A stretch of 64,000 nt of DNA from Astrothelium macrocarpum (GCA_021030915.1 JAGEMR010000077.1:1-64000), one strand, 5' to 3'; shown: positions 35,258 to 46,285, numbered from the stretch's first letter. Numbers and translations are program-made. Notes: a model not told the origin generated them from the letters alone.

Positions 35258-35308
35258 ATGGTGGTGCTGCCGGATTCAGGGGGCTGCCGGATTCCATGGG
35301 TTCCGACT
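35258..35308 (-). repeat. Right terminal inverted repeat of the Fot1-like element
   Basis: The reverse complement matches the left tip from AGTCGGAACCCATG through two copies of the 17-bp GAATCCGGCAGC unit, then diverges. A TA follows at 35309-35310. Confidence 0.85.
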
Positions 35309-35482
35309 TACCTCATATACGTTGATACCCAAGATAGATTAGTGCATACTCGGGACGGCCCGCTCATCCGTACATGCCAAAAGTGGACACAGACCCCTGT
35401 GCTTCTACCCCTAAATTTTCTCAACTGCACTCGCCTGCCACTATCTCCCATAGCTCTCTCTATTTCTCAATCCCTTGCCAAC

Positions 35483-36442
35483 ATGGCCGAGCCGTCGAAG
35501 TCCACAAGTCGCCCAGCGCCTCCATCTCAGACATCCTCACTCAAAACTCAATACCTAACCTTCTACAACTTCATCTCCGCCGTCCTCTGGTTCACCGTGC
35601 TGGGCAGGACTGCCTTACTCGTCCCGCTGGTTGGCTATGCTAACATCTACGGCGGCGTCGGCGAGTTCGCCAAATGGACGCAGACACTCGCTGTCATGGA
35701 GATTATGCACAGCGCGCTGGGTGCGAGACTACTCTCTAACATCCTTTTTGTTCCCATCGATCCCCACAAGGACCACAATTCACAGCCAGTCAACATATCC
35801 CTTCCACATCAATATTCTTCATACCAGCCTCTCCCCTCACTCCTCTCTATCCAACTCTCCCATCCCCCCACTCCACCTTCTTTCCCTAATACAACCCCCC
35901 CCCCCCCATCCCAGCTGACATCCAACACCACAGGACTCGTACGCGCGCCCGTCCTCACAACCACCATGCAAGTCTTCTCGCGGCTCCTCCTCATCCACGT
36001 GATCGTCCCGTCCGCGCCCCACCTCACCACACGGTCCCCCATGTACGCCAGCATGCTGCTGGCGTGGTCGCTGGCGGACACGACGCGGTACAGCTACTTT
36101 GCGTGGGCGCTGGGCAGCGGGTCGGTGCGGCGCGTGCCCGACGCGCTGGCCTGGCTGCGGTACAATCTGTTCTTCGTGCTGTATCCGCTGGGCATCGGCA
36201 GCGAGGTGTGGTTGGTCACGCGGAGTATGAGGGCCGGCTGGCGTGGGCCGTGGGGTGGGTGGGTGAGGGTGGGGTTGGTTGGGGTGGTGGTGATTTATGT
36301 GCCTGGTGAGTAGATTCGATGTTTGATGAGATTTGCGGGGGGTTGGTGGGACTAATGGGGTTGTGTAGGGGCTTATGTGTTGTTTACGCATATGATAGCG
36401 CAGAGGAGGAAGGTGATGAAGGGGAAGGGAAGGGAGGATTAA
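35483..36442 (+). CDS. PHS1: Very-long-chain 3-hydroxyacyl-CoA dehydratase
   Basis: Exons 35483-35720, 35934-36305 and 36369-36442 give 227 residues, the usual length of Phs1/HACD proteins. The enzyme is a multi-pass ER membrane protein that dehydrates 3-hydroxyacyl-CoA in the fatty-acid elongation cycle, feeding sphingolipid synthesis. Visible signatures are YLTFYNFISAVLWF at the N-terminus, a LAVMEIMHSALGLVRAP segment across the first splice, SRYSY-like TTRYSYFAWAL, and the catalytic Tyr/Glu pair in LYPLGIGSE. Intron 1 is long (213 nt) and stop-free in the coding frame, with a run of 14 C near 35895-35908. A Lys/Arg-rich tail (QRRKVMKGKGRED) ends the protein, as in ER-retained members. The transposon end lies just upstream. 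Confidence 0.9.
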
Positions 36443-36936
36443 GAGGTCGTGAGACTTGGGCAGAGGAGGGGTTGGTGAGTATGGCGTTGAGTGTTAAGGG
36501 AAGCGATCGGTGGTAATTGTGATGCATCATATAGATCTGGCGCTACATAGACTTGGGCGCTATACTGCCTATACCCGTTCTCTCTTTGCGCATGATGGTG
36601 GGGTCGAGAGTCAAAATTCGCTTTCAAAGCTAGTGTACGCTCTGACAATGCGATGCATAGCCGTGACCCTCCGGATGCCTCCCGAAACTCCAACGCTGGG
36701 ACTTGAATGCCGTAAAGTTCAGAACAAAAGAAGAAGGGGGAAAAAAAAGACAAAAATTTTGGGGGAACAAATACGTCGGGGTAATTCCGTCGATGAACGG
36801 ACACCTCAAATGTAAATTTGTCTGGGAATGTCGAGGAAGATTTGGATGAAAAGCTGAGGACATGCAACAAGACTGGGTATCAAGAGTGCAGCATCAGCAA
36901 CGAGCAGAAAGCTACAAGATCGATCCGCATCGAAGA
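36443..36936. other. Intergenic between convergent genes
   Basis: 3'-to-3' space between PHS1 and TAF14. No supported gene; includes a purine-rich run at about 36725-36770. Confidence 0.5.
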
Positions 36937-38077
36937 TTATATGTCCGTCTTGGAGGTTGTAAAATCCCATAGCATCTTTACGAGACTGTCTGGAAGCGTG
37001 TAGAGGTCGACATGAAATTCGCCGTCTGGCACATATCGTGTCAGCATCATTACAAAGCGTCTTGGCTATTGAAAGGAAAGGAGATGATCAGCAAGGGATT
37101 TAGGATTGGCGCAACTTACTCTCAATGTCGTTCTTGGTATAAGTCTCTGGTGACTTGTTGTCATGCACTAGCTGCACAACGTGCAGGAGGTCATCCTCAT
37201 TAAGTCGCTGCAAGCCATCTGCCAACTTTTCCATGTCGACCTGTTTATGGTAACTTATCAGCTCACTGGAAAAATACCAAAAGGCTGATTTAGGCCATAC
37301 ATTGCCCCCCTTCCTACTGCGTTTCTTTGCCGATTCATTGACCTTGCTCCTCGCGCCATTCTCATCGCCTGCCGGTCCCGATTCTCGTAAGCGTTCCATG
37401 AGCTCCGACTTTGGGTTGCGGAAGGTCTGACAGATATCAGTGGATTGCATAGGAATGTGTCTGCGGAAGACACAGGCCGGTCAGAGGGAAAGCCATACCA
37501 CTGTGTGCTTTGCCTCATAGCGCTCGCTCCCAAAGTTCAGGTCATGCTCAATCGTGTGATCACCACCCTTGTTAATTGCCGTGAGGACGACCGACAGGTC
37601 GAATTCTCCCCAGCCCTTTTCCTGAATACGAAATGGTGGCTCTTTGAACGCTGCACCATGCATCTGTCAGCATGCACTTGAGTATACGACTATGCCACGC
37701 GTTTGTCGCGTCCACATGTGATTTGAAGAAAGATGTATGTACGCACTCTGTGTGGCGCGTTTTCCAAATGTCGGGTGAAGCTTGTAGGTAACCTTTTCAA
37801 AGATGGTCGCGTCCACGTCGTTTCCCGCTTCGTCAATCAAGTAGACGGATATATTCCATGTCCGCATGGGGAACCCTTCCATTTCTTGGGGTTCATCACT
37901 ATTTGATGAGATTTAGTGTCGCGACAACACGTATGAAGGTTCGGAGGAGTCAAAGGGATGTGAGAAGACGTACGGCAAGACTCTTTGCTCGGTGACGAGC
38001 TTCACGGTCCGCTTGACCTAAGGGTGATAATCAGCAAGGCATTGCAAGAAAAGATGGCGTTTATTTACATCAGGCAT
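36937..38077 (-). CDS. TAF14: YEATS-domain protein TAF14 (TFIID/TFIIF/chromatin-complex subunit)
   Basis: Seven exons read on the minus strand: 38069-38077, 37974-38017, 37747-37898, 37499-37650, 37301-37426, 37120-37240 and 36937-37025. All phases agree and the product is 230 residues. The N-terminus MPDVKRTVKLVTEQRVLPD leads into a YEATS domain with FPMRTWNISVYLIDEAG, TYKLHPTFGKRAT, FKEPPFRIQEKGWGEFDL and HDLNFGSERYEA. The C-terminal ET domain includes LADGLQRLNEDDLLHVVQL and FHVDLYTLPDSLVKMLWDF. YEATS domains read acylated histone lysines; Taf14 is shared by TFIID, TFIIF and several remodelling complexes. Exon 1 encodes just three residues (9 nt), which decides the start. Confidence 0.92.
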
Positions 38078-38780
38078 GATCGCGTCTATATACGGAAGCT
38101 TATTTCCACGGATACGTGTGACTTAGTCAGTGGTTGAGGTGAGAAGAGAGGAGTAAAGTTTGCGGCGGAGCTGTGAGCGAAGGGCTGGAGGTTGGGTTGA
38201 AATGGCGGGGTGCGGAGCGAGGCCCACCGACTGAAAAGACGACCAGTGATCCTCCTCAGCTCCTACTTATGTGCCTGAGCTATGAAGGACATGCAGGCAG
38301 CCTGCAATAAGCGAGGTGATTGTCGTTCCGGCTAATGTCTGATTGGCATTCGCACGTGCAGCAACCATCTGGCTCGTCGTCAATATTTCCTCAGGCCCGG
38401 ACGTATGAAAACTATCACTGTAGGATGACTTGGACGGATTGGGGTATGCATATTTCTATCTACTGGATGCTATGTCTGGAACCAATCGGTATCCCTTCCG
38501 ATTCTTTTCCTTCGAATGATAGCCTTTGATGTGAATGCCTAGTGTGGTCCCGGGGGTTTGACACGGGTGATGAGGGGTGATGATATCGACTTTATACTGC
38601 CAATACCATACAAAGATCGACGATTGGCAAAGGATCTTTTTGGGAGTGGTATGTGCTGAACGTGCTGATGCATATGTAGGTGCAGATATCCTTTCTGCAC
38701 AGAGCACAGCAGGGGACATGGAGGTGTTTGGGGGGGGGTGTTGGGGGGGTGTGGTGTTGGCTGTTGATCTGAGGAGCACT
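38078..38780. other. Intergenic, TAF14 promoter and YRB1 3' flank
   Basis: No supported gene. A G-run-rich patch occurs at about 38728-38752. The proximal 150 bp should hold the TAF14 promoter on the minus strand. Confidence 0.45.
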
Positions 38781-39726
38781 TTACTCCTTTGAGAAGAGAG
38801 CCTCGTTCTCTTGTTGAGCCTTGATGAATGCCTCCTTGAAGAGGTTTGCGTCTGGATCATAATTAGCCTTTCTGAACCATGTTCATAGTTGAACAATATT
38901 GAGCGCCTACTCTCGCTGTTGGCAAATCGAATGGCCAGAGTCTGCGCTTCCGGCTCACCCTCACTAACATCTGCAGCAGCATTCCATACCCAGCTTCGGT
39001 CACTGCCGACATTTGGCGAAAGCTTCATGTCCGGAACGACTGTCAACTTATTAGTATGAGACTTATGTGGCCAATAGGACGGTGCACTTACCATAGTGGT
39101 TGGCGCAAACCTTCAATGTCTTGTCCCTCCGCATTACAAGCCTTGTCTTGCCATTTTCCTTGTGCTTGAGCAACCTGACATCGCCCGTGCCGCGCTCTTT
39201 CCACTCCCGGCTCTCGCGATCAAATTTGAATAGCTTTGCGCGCATCTTGAAAGTCTGCTCCTCAAGTTCTTCATTGGTCTTCGTGTCGACTTTTTCAGTG
39301 AGATGCACAACCGGTTCGAAATGAACTTCGGGAGACTCGGGTGCCTCCTCGTCCTATAAAACAGTGTCAACACTGCAGCTGCTTGCTGGAAAAGGGAGAA
39401 GCAGGCCATACCTCGCCCTCCTTCTTCTTGGAGCTACCTGATGGCTCGTCAGGATCATCCTCATCCTCCTTCTTCTCTTTCTTGGGTCCGCCACCGAACA
39501 TGGAAAAGACATTTTCCTTCACAGAGGAGGCGGCATTCGAAGCCTTTTCTGCCACGCTTTCGCCAGTGGCTTGTACAGTTCCTTTGTCGCCTTCTGCGCC
39601 TGTGGTGTCCTTGTTTCCTTCTGTGACATCAGTAGTGACCTTTTGAGTCTCGTCTTTGGCAAGCTTAGGTTCCTGGGCACTTGTGGCCTGGGCTGCGGGA
39701 TCAAGCTTGGTGTCAGACTCAGCCAT
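38781..39726 (-). CDS. YRB1: Ran-specific GTPase-activating cofactor, RanBP1/Yrb1
   Basis: Four exons: 39412-39726, 39092-39353, 38911-39039 and 38781-38851, with introns of 52-59 nt; the product is 258 residues. A disordered acidic/Thr-rich N-terminus (starting MAESDTKLDPAAQ) is followed by a Ran-binding domain with VHFEPVVHLTEKVDTKT, LFKFDRESREWKERGTGD, LLKHKENGKTRLVMRRDKT and SDRSWVWNAAADVSEGE, ending LFKEAFIKAQQENEALFSKE. It binds Ran-GTP and stimulates RanGAP, completing nuclear export and import cycles in the cytoplasm. The first 105 residues are longer than in many orthologues. Confidence 0.93.
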
Positions 39727-40170
39727 ATTGGCGGATTTTTGGGGAGAATATAAGAAGCTTAATGTATGAGAAATCTCGAATGAGGTTGTGTAGAAAAATG
39801 GTTGTGCGACTTGCAAGAGGTTCGCAGGCTCAAGAGGATTTGCCCCTCGTGCATGGTGACAACACGAGTGGTCAAAGCTTCGGCAAAACAAATCTAACAC
39901 TTGCTACTGCTTGGCCAACAAAACACACCCGGTAAAAATTCCTTCTCACAAATCATGCATTGACACCTCTATCACGAAACACACAAATCAAATTGCTGCA
40001 AATATTCTCTGTGCTTAATGCAGGGTCTAGTTCATCGTGAGATACATGGCTGTTAATTAACGCCCTCATCCCATCACTGCCGTTCTCAATCCGAAAGCGC
40101 CATGATCAACACCTGCAAGCCCATACCATTCATACGCCAGCATCCGTAGAGGAAGCAATATCCCAGCTAT
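39727..40170. other. Intergenic, YRB1 promoter
   Basis: 5' flank of YRB1 and 3' flank of the orphan membrane protein. No gene seen. Confidence 0.45.
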
Positions 40171-42891
40171 TCATTTGCTCGGCGGGAGCACATCCTTCGA
40201 GGCCTTATGATTCTTCCCAACTTTGTGTATCTCGTCCCTCTTAGGACGGATTTGTCCTGTTTGCTCACTAATCTTCGTATGAACCTGCGTCTCCTGCTTT
40301 CCGCGGACGTGCTGGCGACCACGAGGTCCAATGCCTTGTACGGAATTGGGCAAGAGTGAAGCGCCGAGAGCTTTGGAGACTGGCTTCTTTCCCAGTACTG
40401 CATTCCGCACACGCACAGCACGATCCCGAATCTTTCTAATGAGCAAGTCCTTTTTGCCGACTTCCTTTGGTTGTGGTGAAGCTTTCCGGAGCCTGGCTCC
40501 AAGACGACGCAAGAAAGTGGGCCGTGGAAAGTGTCCAAAGGAATCTTGGAGAATCCGTGCCATTGCCAACTGAATCGTCTGGTTCGAATTATTCCTGGCT
40601 CGGGTAAAAGCCAAACGAGTACGGTTCGAGAGATTATGGAGTGCCTGCTGAGAAGCCTGCATCACCTGACGTGATCTACTAAAATTTGAGAAGACCCCAA
40701 CGAAGCGAGAGAGCTCTGCGACAGTGTTGTTTTGAGCAAACACAATCGTCTTCCACGTAGCAGCGCCAGCAGCAATACTGGTACCAGTGCTAGATTTCGT
40801 GGCATTCGTAACGGCCGGTCGGAATTTGTCCTGGACCTTACGAACATCTTTGGTGATTCGAGTCATCCAATAATTTGTCAAGTTGGAGACAGACGACCGC
40901 ACCTCCTCCGCATCTTTTCGGAAGCCAGCAAAACGATCTTCGAATGCAGAACTTATGGCCGAAGGGTTGCGCCAGAAAGAGCCAAGATCCACCAAGATGC
41001 TTTGCTGGATAAGGGGTTTCGTCGTAGTAAACACTGTGAGATTCACCTGTCCGTAGCTCTGCTGTTGTGCAAATACCACAGCATAATGCTCGAGAACCAG
41101 CTTACTGATGTTGGCCTCTAAAAATTTCCCATTTCTGCTCGCATTGACAAACAAGCTTGGCGCGTCTTTGAGCCTTGTAAAACCTGTCGGTGCTTTGATT
41201 GCTACGAAGTGATCCGCAAATGGGAAGGCTTCAAACTTCTCTGTGCCGTTTGCGATTGCTTCAGCCAAGTGTGACTGAGCTGCACGCTCTGATGCATCTT
41301 CTAAGACTTGAGGGTTCGACAGCAAGGAACTGAAAGGAGGCGCAGATATTGCCGTGGTACAGTTTGTCAATTTGATCAAGGAGGAATTGAGAGCCGAGGT
41401 CTGTTCAATAGGGTCCGCTTGTGTTGGTGAGGTGTCTCTTGACAAAGTTTGGGATGTCAACAAAAATAGGAAGAGGAAGGCAAGAAAAGCAGAAAGGATT
41501 GCTTGCTTGAGTGTCGTATTCAAGGAGCCATCTTTCTCAAATGCATAAGCCTTCAGACACTCCCAAAGATCTGGCTCGTGCTTGTTCTGGAGAATGTCTT
41601 GCCGTACTGATTCCAGAAAAGAAAAATGACGTCCTAATTGGCCATTATGGAGCCTCAGAAATGTGTCAAAATCCACAGGAGAGGTGGCTTCGGTGTCACT
41701 CAATTGGGCAGTCATTTGGAGAAGGCTGTCGGAATCTGGACTAGGTGCCCACTGGGCCTCGTCTGCCAAATGTATACCAGGTACACCCTGGTTGAAAAAG
41801 ACGTCCTCAAGATCCCAAATCCAGTCGCTGTTATCATGTGGCCACACACTCATGTTTGGGGTATCATGAAGATAAATGGCAAGGTTCAAGCTGTGTGGGA
41901 GACCGCAAGGCTTATCCTTGAATGGAAGCTCATCTTTCAAGTCTACCCATTCGTCGTTGATCTTTGCTTGGAGATTTGACGGGTGATAGCTTTTGTTTCC
42001 ATCAATCTTCCTAAGGTCGGTGCACGTCTGGACCATTAATTCTGTACCCATGTTCCGGATTACTGCGACGTCGGGACAGCTTTGGCTCAAACCAAAAGGC
42101 GAAACTGGAATTACACTAAGTCGGGTAGGGGTAGACGATTTGGCTGACTCCAGTCCTGTTGCTAATGCCGAAGCGATTTTTTGCACCAACTCGTCCTTCT
42201 TCACGCCGGATACGTTGCCAATCAACATGACAGAATAGGTTCCCTTTGGGCTAAGCGGTGATTCGGATAATCTCATTTGCAAATTGACCGGAACGTGGAC
42301 GCTCGTCATCGAACTTCGGAGCTCTAGAATGATCTTGCCAGGTAACGAATTGGCAATCTGCTGCTTTACCAAAGCAGTACCGGCATATCGGCCTTTCTTG
42401 GCATATTTGTTTGGTTCAGGGAATTGTATGAGCGTTGAGCGAGTCGCCTTTTCAGGATGGACAGTTGCCGAACTTTCCTCAATAATCTTCTCATCAGCTT
42501 CATCATCAATATCTTCTTCGCTCGGCGCTGGAGTCGGATAGTCTGTCAGAGGCAGCGAGGCAACGGAAGCTTGATTGTCCGTGTGTTCCTCAGTATCAGC
42601 AACACTGGAGACATCGCAATCGGTAGTGTTTCCGCCACAGGAAGGGAGAGACTCTGATTGAACATCCAACTCGTCATCGGAAAGCAGATTGCGGGTATCG
42701 ACAACTTCATAGGTGCTATCGGCGAGAGCACACTCGCCATCGTCCGCGGAGGTGCTCGGGGTCGTCGACATGCTGCGTGAATGGGACACGAGCTCGTTCA
42801 GGCTGTGAGTTCCGCGTAGCTGTGGGAGGCTCAAGGTTGAGGGCCTTAAATCAGTCTTGTTCTCCAAGATGTCGTCCTCTCGAGGCTGCAT
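40171..42891 (-). CDS. Orphan single-pass membrane protein, about 906 residues
   Basis: One intronless frame runs from the first ATG at 42891 (MQPREDDILENKTDLRPS) to 40171. The frame is open for 17 further codons without an ATG, so an upstream exon is possible: a TTTAG acceptor lies near 42962. I recognise no domain. The first 150 residues are acidic and Ser/Thr-rich; the middle is a mixed soluble region with LPGKIILELRSSMTSVHVPV and YSVMLIGNVSGVKKDELV. A single strongly hydrophobic helix (ILSAFLAFLFLFLLTSQTL) lies near residue 500. After it come many N-glycosylation sequons, suggesting that the C-terminal half is lumenal or extracellular, and a very basic C-terminus. It may be a fungal lineage-specific membrane protein; no function is proposed. 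Confidence 0.75.
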   Translation of the reverse strand: MQPREDDILENKTDLRPSTLSLPQLRGTHSLNELVSHSRSMSTTPSTSADDGECALADSTYEVVDTRNLLSDDELDVQSESLPSCGGNTTDCDVSSVADTEEHTDNQASVASLPLTDYPTPAPSEEDIDDEADEKIIEESSATVHPEKATRSTLIQFPEPNKYAKKGRYAGTALVKQQIANSLPGKIILELRSSMTSVHVPVNLQMRLSESPLSPKGTYSVMLIGNVSGVKKDELVQKIASALATGLESAKSSTPTRLSVIPVSPFGLSQSCPDVAVIRNMGTELMVQTCTDLRKIDGNKSYHPSNLQAKINDEWVDLKDELPFKDKPCGLPHSLNLAIYLHDTPNMSVWPHDNSDWIWDLEDVFFNQGVPGIHLADEAQWAPSPDSDSLLQMTAQLSDTEATSPVDFDTFLRLHNGQLGRHFSFLESVRQDILQNKHEPDLWECLKAYAFEKDGSLNTTLKQAILSAFLAFLFLFLLTSQTLSRDTSPTQADPIEQTSALNSSLIKLTNCTTAISAPPFSSLLSNPQVLEDASERAAQSHLAEAIANGTEKFEAFPFADHFVAIKAPTGFTRLKDAPSLFVNASRNGKFLEANISKLVLEHYAVVFAQQQSYGQVNLTVFTTTKPLIQQSILVDLGSFWRNPSAISSAFEDRFAGFRKDAEEVRSSVSNLTNYWMTRITKDVRKVQDKFRPAVTNATKSSTGTSIAAGAATWKTIVFAQNNTVAELSRFVGVFSNFSRSRQVMQASQQALHNLSNRTRLAFTRARNNSNQTIQLAMARILQDSFGHFPRPTFLRRLGARLRKASPQPKEVGKKDLLIRKIRDRAVRVRNAVLGKKPVSKALGASLLPNSVQGIGPRGRQHVRGKQETQVHTKISEQTGQIRPKRDEIHKVGKNHKASKDVLPPSK

Positions 42892-43612
42892 GACGATCAG
42901 CGTCGGCTGGACTGGAATGTCAATATTGATGAAGCTGCTCAAGGTGCTTGTGGATGAACTAAATAGTGGCGAGGCTGTCTAAAAGGGTTTGTTGAGAACC
43001 ATGTAGCGTAAACAACTCACCAAGGTAGGTACTTAAACTATAAGGTCGTTGGCTGGAGCCTAAAGTCCGCTCGTGGTGCCAACAAGCTCGGCAAGCTGTG
43101 CAAAGCCCACAGAAAAGGTGTGAAGTCTTGGATAGGTATGTACTGTCAAAGCAAGAACAGTGTCCACACGGACCATGGGTTACGCTATTTCACTGCTCAT
43201 GGCCGTGAAGTAAGGTGAGACAAAGTGAGGAGTGGGCAGTAGGCAGCCGGGCGATGTTGATGGCTCATAGGTGGGGTGGGGCACACCAATGATGCACTCG
43301 GCCTGCGGAAGCTACACCCACCAAATCTCTCCCTTGGATCCACAAAAAGAGTGAGGTCCTGAAAGTCACTGATTATTTGTCGAGCACATTCAGGGGAAAT
43401 TGTATCCATTATTGCGATTTACGTGTGATGCAATGCATTGTCGTCGCTTTGAACGCGCCTGCGAACCTCCTACACCGAAGCAACCCCTCGGCTCCTAAAA
43501 CTCCATGATACCCTATACCGCTCGGCCCTTTGCACAACAGTGCCACTAGGGCTTTTCAACATCAGGACATAAGTGTACAAAACTCAATCTACAAGAACGA
43601 TGATTATCATCA
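42892..43612. other. Intergenic
   Basis: 5' flank of the orphan membrane protein gene and 3' flank of the mannosyltransferase gene. No family-supported frame seen. Confidence 0.45.
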
Positions 43613-45349
43613 TCATGGGGAGGCCCAACCACCGGCGACCTCAACCCACTCGGGGAGACAGCTTCCTTCTTTACCCTCCACGTCCACAATGTCAGTATCA
43701 CATCGACAGCGGCAGCCGACGCCATTCTCCTTTTCTGGATCAGGCTGGGCCCAATACTCGTCCTCCTCGATCCGCTTCTTCTCATCGAGAGTGGTCTTCT
43801 CTAAATATGGGATATGGGGAAGCTGGCGAGCGGGTGCGTTTGCCGGACAGTGTTGGATAGTAGTGTGCCGGTAGCCAAAGTCTCGAAAATAGTGAATGTC
43901 AGAAGGCGATAGCAGGGCGCCTGCGGCTAGAGAATGAATCGGAGCATCTCCCCACTAAGAACAAAAAAGTTAATGTGAGTGCTATTGATGTTTAAAAGGG
44001 AAGAGACGGATGCCCACCCTTTCCATCCAAAACCCTCCGCTTCGATCCATCATTTCGAAAAAGTCATTGTATTCTTTACTCCTGAACCAGTCAAGACGGG
44101 CAATCTCAAAGTTGCTCCAAAAATGACACATGTTGTAGATGTCTCCTTCCATTGCTTCAGGATCCGGTTCGGGTAGTGCTCCCGAACCCGGCTCTGTCTT
44201 CAAGATCTCCTCCGGTAGAGGCTTCTTGTATTTTGGATCATCTTTGGGTAACTCGGCTTCGTCTTCTTCTGGTGGCGGCTCAATAAACATCTCCCAAAGA
44301 CCTTGGGACGTCAGGTTGTTGGCTCTTTTGTACGCCGATGCATAGCGAAAGATGTTAGGAACAGTTTCTTTGAGCTCCTTGACAGCGATCGTGAATCCAT
44401 AAGTCTTGTTAGCACGTTCCATGTGGATGAACGGGTCACTTTTCATTGTTAGTTGTTGTTTGCGAAACTCGAGAATGTGAACGTACTATGTGATGTCGCA
44501 AAAATACGTGATTTCTGGCTCGACTCGCCAATACCACGTATATTTTTGCAAAAGTTCGTGCTGGTAGAAGAAACTGGTCCAGTCGTTTAGCTTCAAAGCC
44601 CTTCACTTTCGAGCATATGTGCATACCCAGAGTAGAACCGGCACATATGGTGATAGCTCTCCATTCCACCATACATGATTGCTTGATCGCCTTGTTGCCT
44701 TATCCCCTCCTTCGCAACGTTCTCATCAACCCAATCAGGATAACCCCACATACTTGGATCTATCTTTCCAAACTCTACTGGAGCGCTTGTGTGATTGGTA
44801 ACTGTCTCTTTGAATGTCGAATTGAAATCGCCATCGTTCAGGAATACGTAAGGATAGTGGAACCAGCGATTGAAATGTCGCTCAACCGACTTTATCGATT
44901 GGATGACGCCCTCCAGTTCCTTGTTTCTTGCCAATACGACAAACACCGCATTTGCCCGAGGACCGTTCACTTGAGGTTCTAGACAACCAGGCACAAAGAC
45001 CTTGTCATGCTTTTCACTAATCTTCCTGTGCTGATTGTTAGCGTCGTTCCACAACCTCCGTTTCAGCAGCCTACCGTATTGCCGGAGGCGTTCCAACCGG
45101 CATCAGAAGATGTCCTGAAGAAGAGGGATGTTGTATGAAGAGAACAATTATTAATATTAGTACAAAACATGGGAAAAGGAGCACGAGACCAAGAGGTATC
45201 GATATCCGCGAGTTTGCCTTTAACCGTATGCGCCGACGAAAGAAGGCCAATCTTGGTGTTATCTGCTCAGACGTCTGCGCGAGCTCCTTGTATGACGGTA
45301 ACCGTGGTGGAAACTGGGCTCTCTTCTTCAAAGTTTGTACCCACCCCAT
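43613..45349 (-). CDS. Alpha-1,2-mannosyltransferase, KTR/KRE2 family (GT15)
   Basis: Five exons: 45075-45349, 44627-45025, 44487-44573, 44018-44438 and 43613-43954, with introns of 48-63 nt. The product is 507 residues. It has type II Golgi topology: a short cytosolic part, a membrane helix (GLVLLFPCFVLILIIVLFI) near residue 70, then the lumenal catalytic domain. The GT15 signatures are clear: RANAVFVVLARNKELEGV, YPYVFLNDGDFN, YGGMESYHHMCRFYSG, TWYWRVEPEITYFCDITYD (acidic catalytic region), FWSNFEIARLDWFRS and WGDAPIHSLAAGALL. It adds alpha-1,2-mannose from GDP-mannose to N- or O-glycans in cell-wall glycoprotein synthesis. A Pro/Glu-rich insert before the FWSNFE motif is longer than in yeast members. 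Confidence 0.93.
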
Positions 45350-46113
45350 CAGTATGATTGTCGCGGAGGTCCACCGCCTCCGTGGTTGAATGAGATGGCG
45401 AATCCGTATCTATACTCGACGCCAATATGTACAATGAAGCGCCAATAGGTAGCAGAGCGAAGAAGAGATGAAAGAAGTGTCGAGAATGCCGGCCAAGTCC
45501 GAGGGAAGAGGTTCGTCAGTGTTTGCGCAAAGGTAACGAGCGGCTGGAGATGGCCCTCCGCGAGGCGATGAAGTTCACAGCAATTGCATCCACAGTCCAA
45601 TAGCAAGCGGATCAAACACGTAGCAAAGAAAGTACAAGAGGCGGCAGCAAGGGCATGTGAAGAGGTGAAGAGGGTGTTGAATGATTTTGGGGGCTGTTTG
45701 CGGAGAGATGAATTTAGGAGGTGGATAGTTGCAGGGGTGCTTGGATTCGCTGCTTTGCTGACGGAAGTTGCTCTCATCATGCGCCAAGCCTGACTTGCCA
45801 CCGAATAAGAGCGGACTTAATGCAATTTGAACGCCACCGTTGGCATCAGCAGCCGATGTCACTTTTAGCCGCCCACGGAGGCCATCCGATGAGCGCCGTC
45901 TACCATTCTTTCAACTCCATCATTCAGCGACCGTTCCCCCGTCCACCTTTGACCCTCGAACGCGTAGTCATCGCGCTACCATCTATACCGCGCAAGGGTC
46001 CATACCTTAGAAATCGGCCACTGACTTTGCGTGCCACCGCTCTGTTTCCTCATCTAGTTGAAATCATTGCTCGTCTATTCCAGCATCCAAACACGATTCT
46101 TTCGCGTTCACTC
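45350..46113. other. Intergenic with a doubtful small frame
   Basis: Promoter side of the mannosyltransferase gene. A 70-codon plus-strand frame at 45584-45793 ends in a hydrophobic helix (WIVAGVLGFAALLTEVALI) but lacks an ATG. It could be a final exon after a TTCACAG acceptor, but no first exon could be assembled, so I leave it unassigned. Confidence 0.35.
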
Positions 46114-46180
46114 CACCAGGGCTTGTAATTGGAAATGTCAACTCGCAACTGCGAAAGATGTAATTCGCCACACGCCACGC
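46114..46180 (-). repeat. Dispersed short repeat, copy 2 (minus orientation)
   Basis: Read on the minus strand it contains GGCGTGTGGCGAATTACATC, then TTGCGAGTTGACATTTCC and CAAGCCCTGGTGG. These blocks, in this order, are shared with the copies near 4.1, 46.5, 48.9 and 52.1 kb. Confidence 0.6.
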
Positions 46181-46285
46181 AGAGAGGTTCTTAACAATCC
46201 CAAAGGAGCAAATTTTAGAGATTATTTCTCAATTAATTGTTTTCAATTTCTAATTGCTTGAAATAGTATAGAGTTCTTCCTACGA

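Larger units (their letters stand above)
33499..35308. mobile_element. Fot1/pogo-like DNA transposon, RIP-degraded, 1,810 bp
   Basis: Both ends carry the same inverted repeat, beginning AGTCGGAACCCATGGAATCC and continuing into GAATCCGGCAGCCCCCT units. A TA dinucleotide flanks each end (33497-33498 and 35309-35310), the target duplication of the Tc1/mariner-pogo superfamily. Ends starting AGTC and a size near 1.8 kb are typical of fungal Fot1-like elements. The interior from about 33.6 to 35.2 kb is extremely AT-rich with stops in all frames, so no transposase can be read; this fits repeat-induced point mutation. The G+C-rich tips have escaped. The right end lies about 175 bp before the PHS1 start codon. 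Confidence 0.85.

Noticed and set aside
35258..36313. One long frame running from the transposon tip through PHS1, which would add 75 residues to the N-terminus
   Set aside because: The first 50 bp are the inverted repeat, the family start MAEPSKST... lies at 35483, and the frame also crosses a stop-free intron. The extension is coincidental.
45349..45801. 150-codon minus-strand frame upstream of the mannosyltransferase
   Set aside because: It overlaps the promoter and the start codon of the mannosyltransferase gene and has no recognisable feature.
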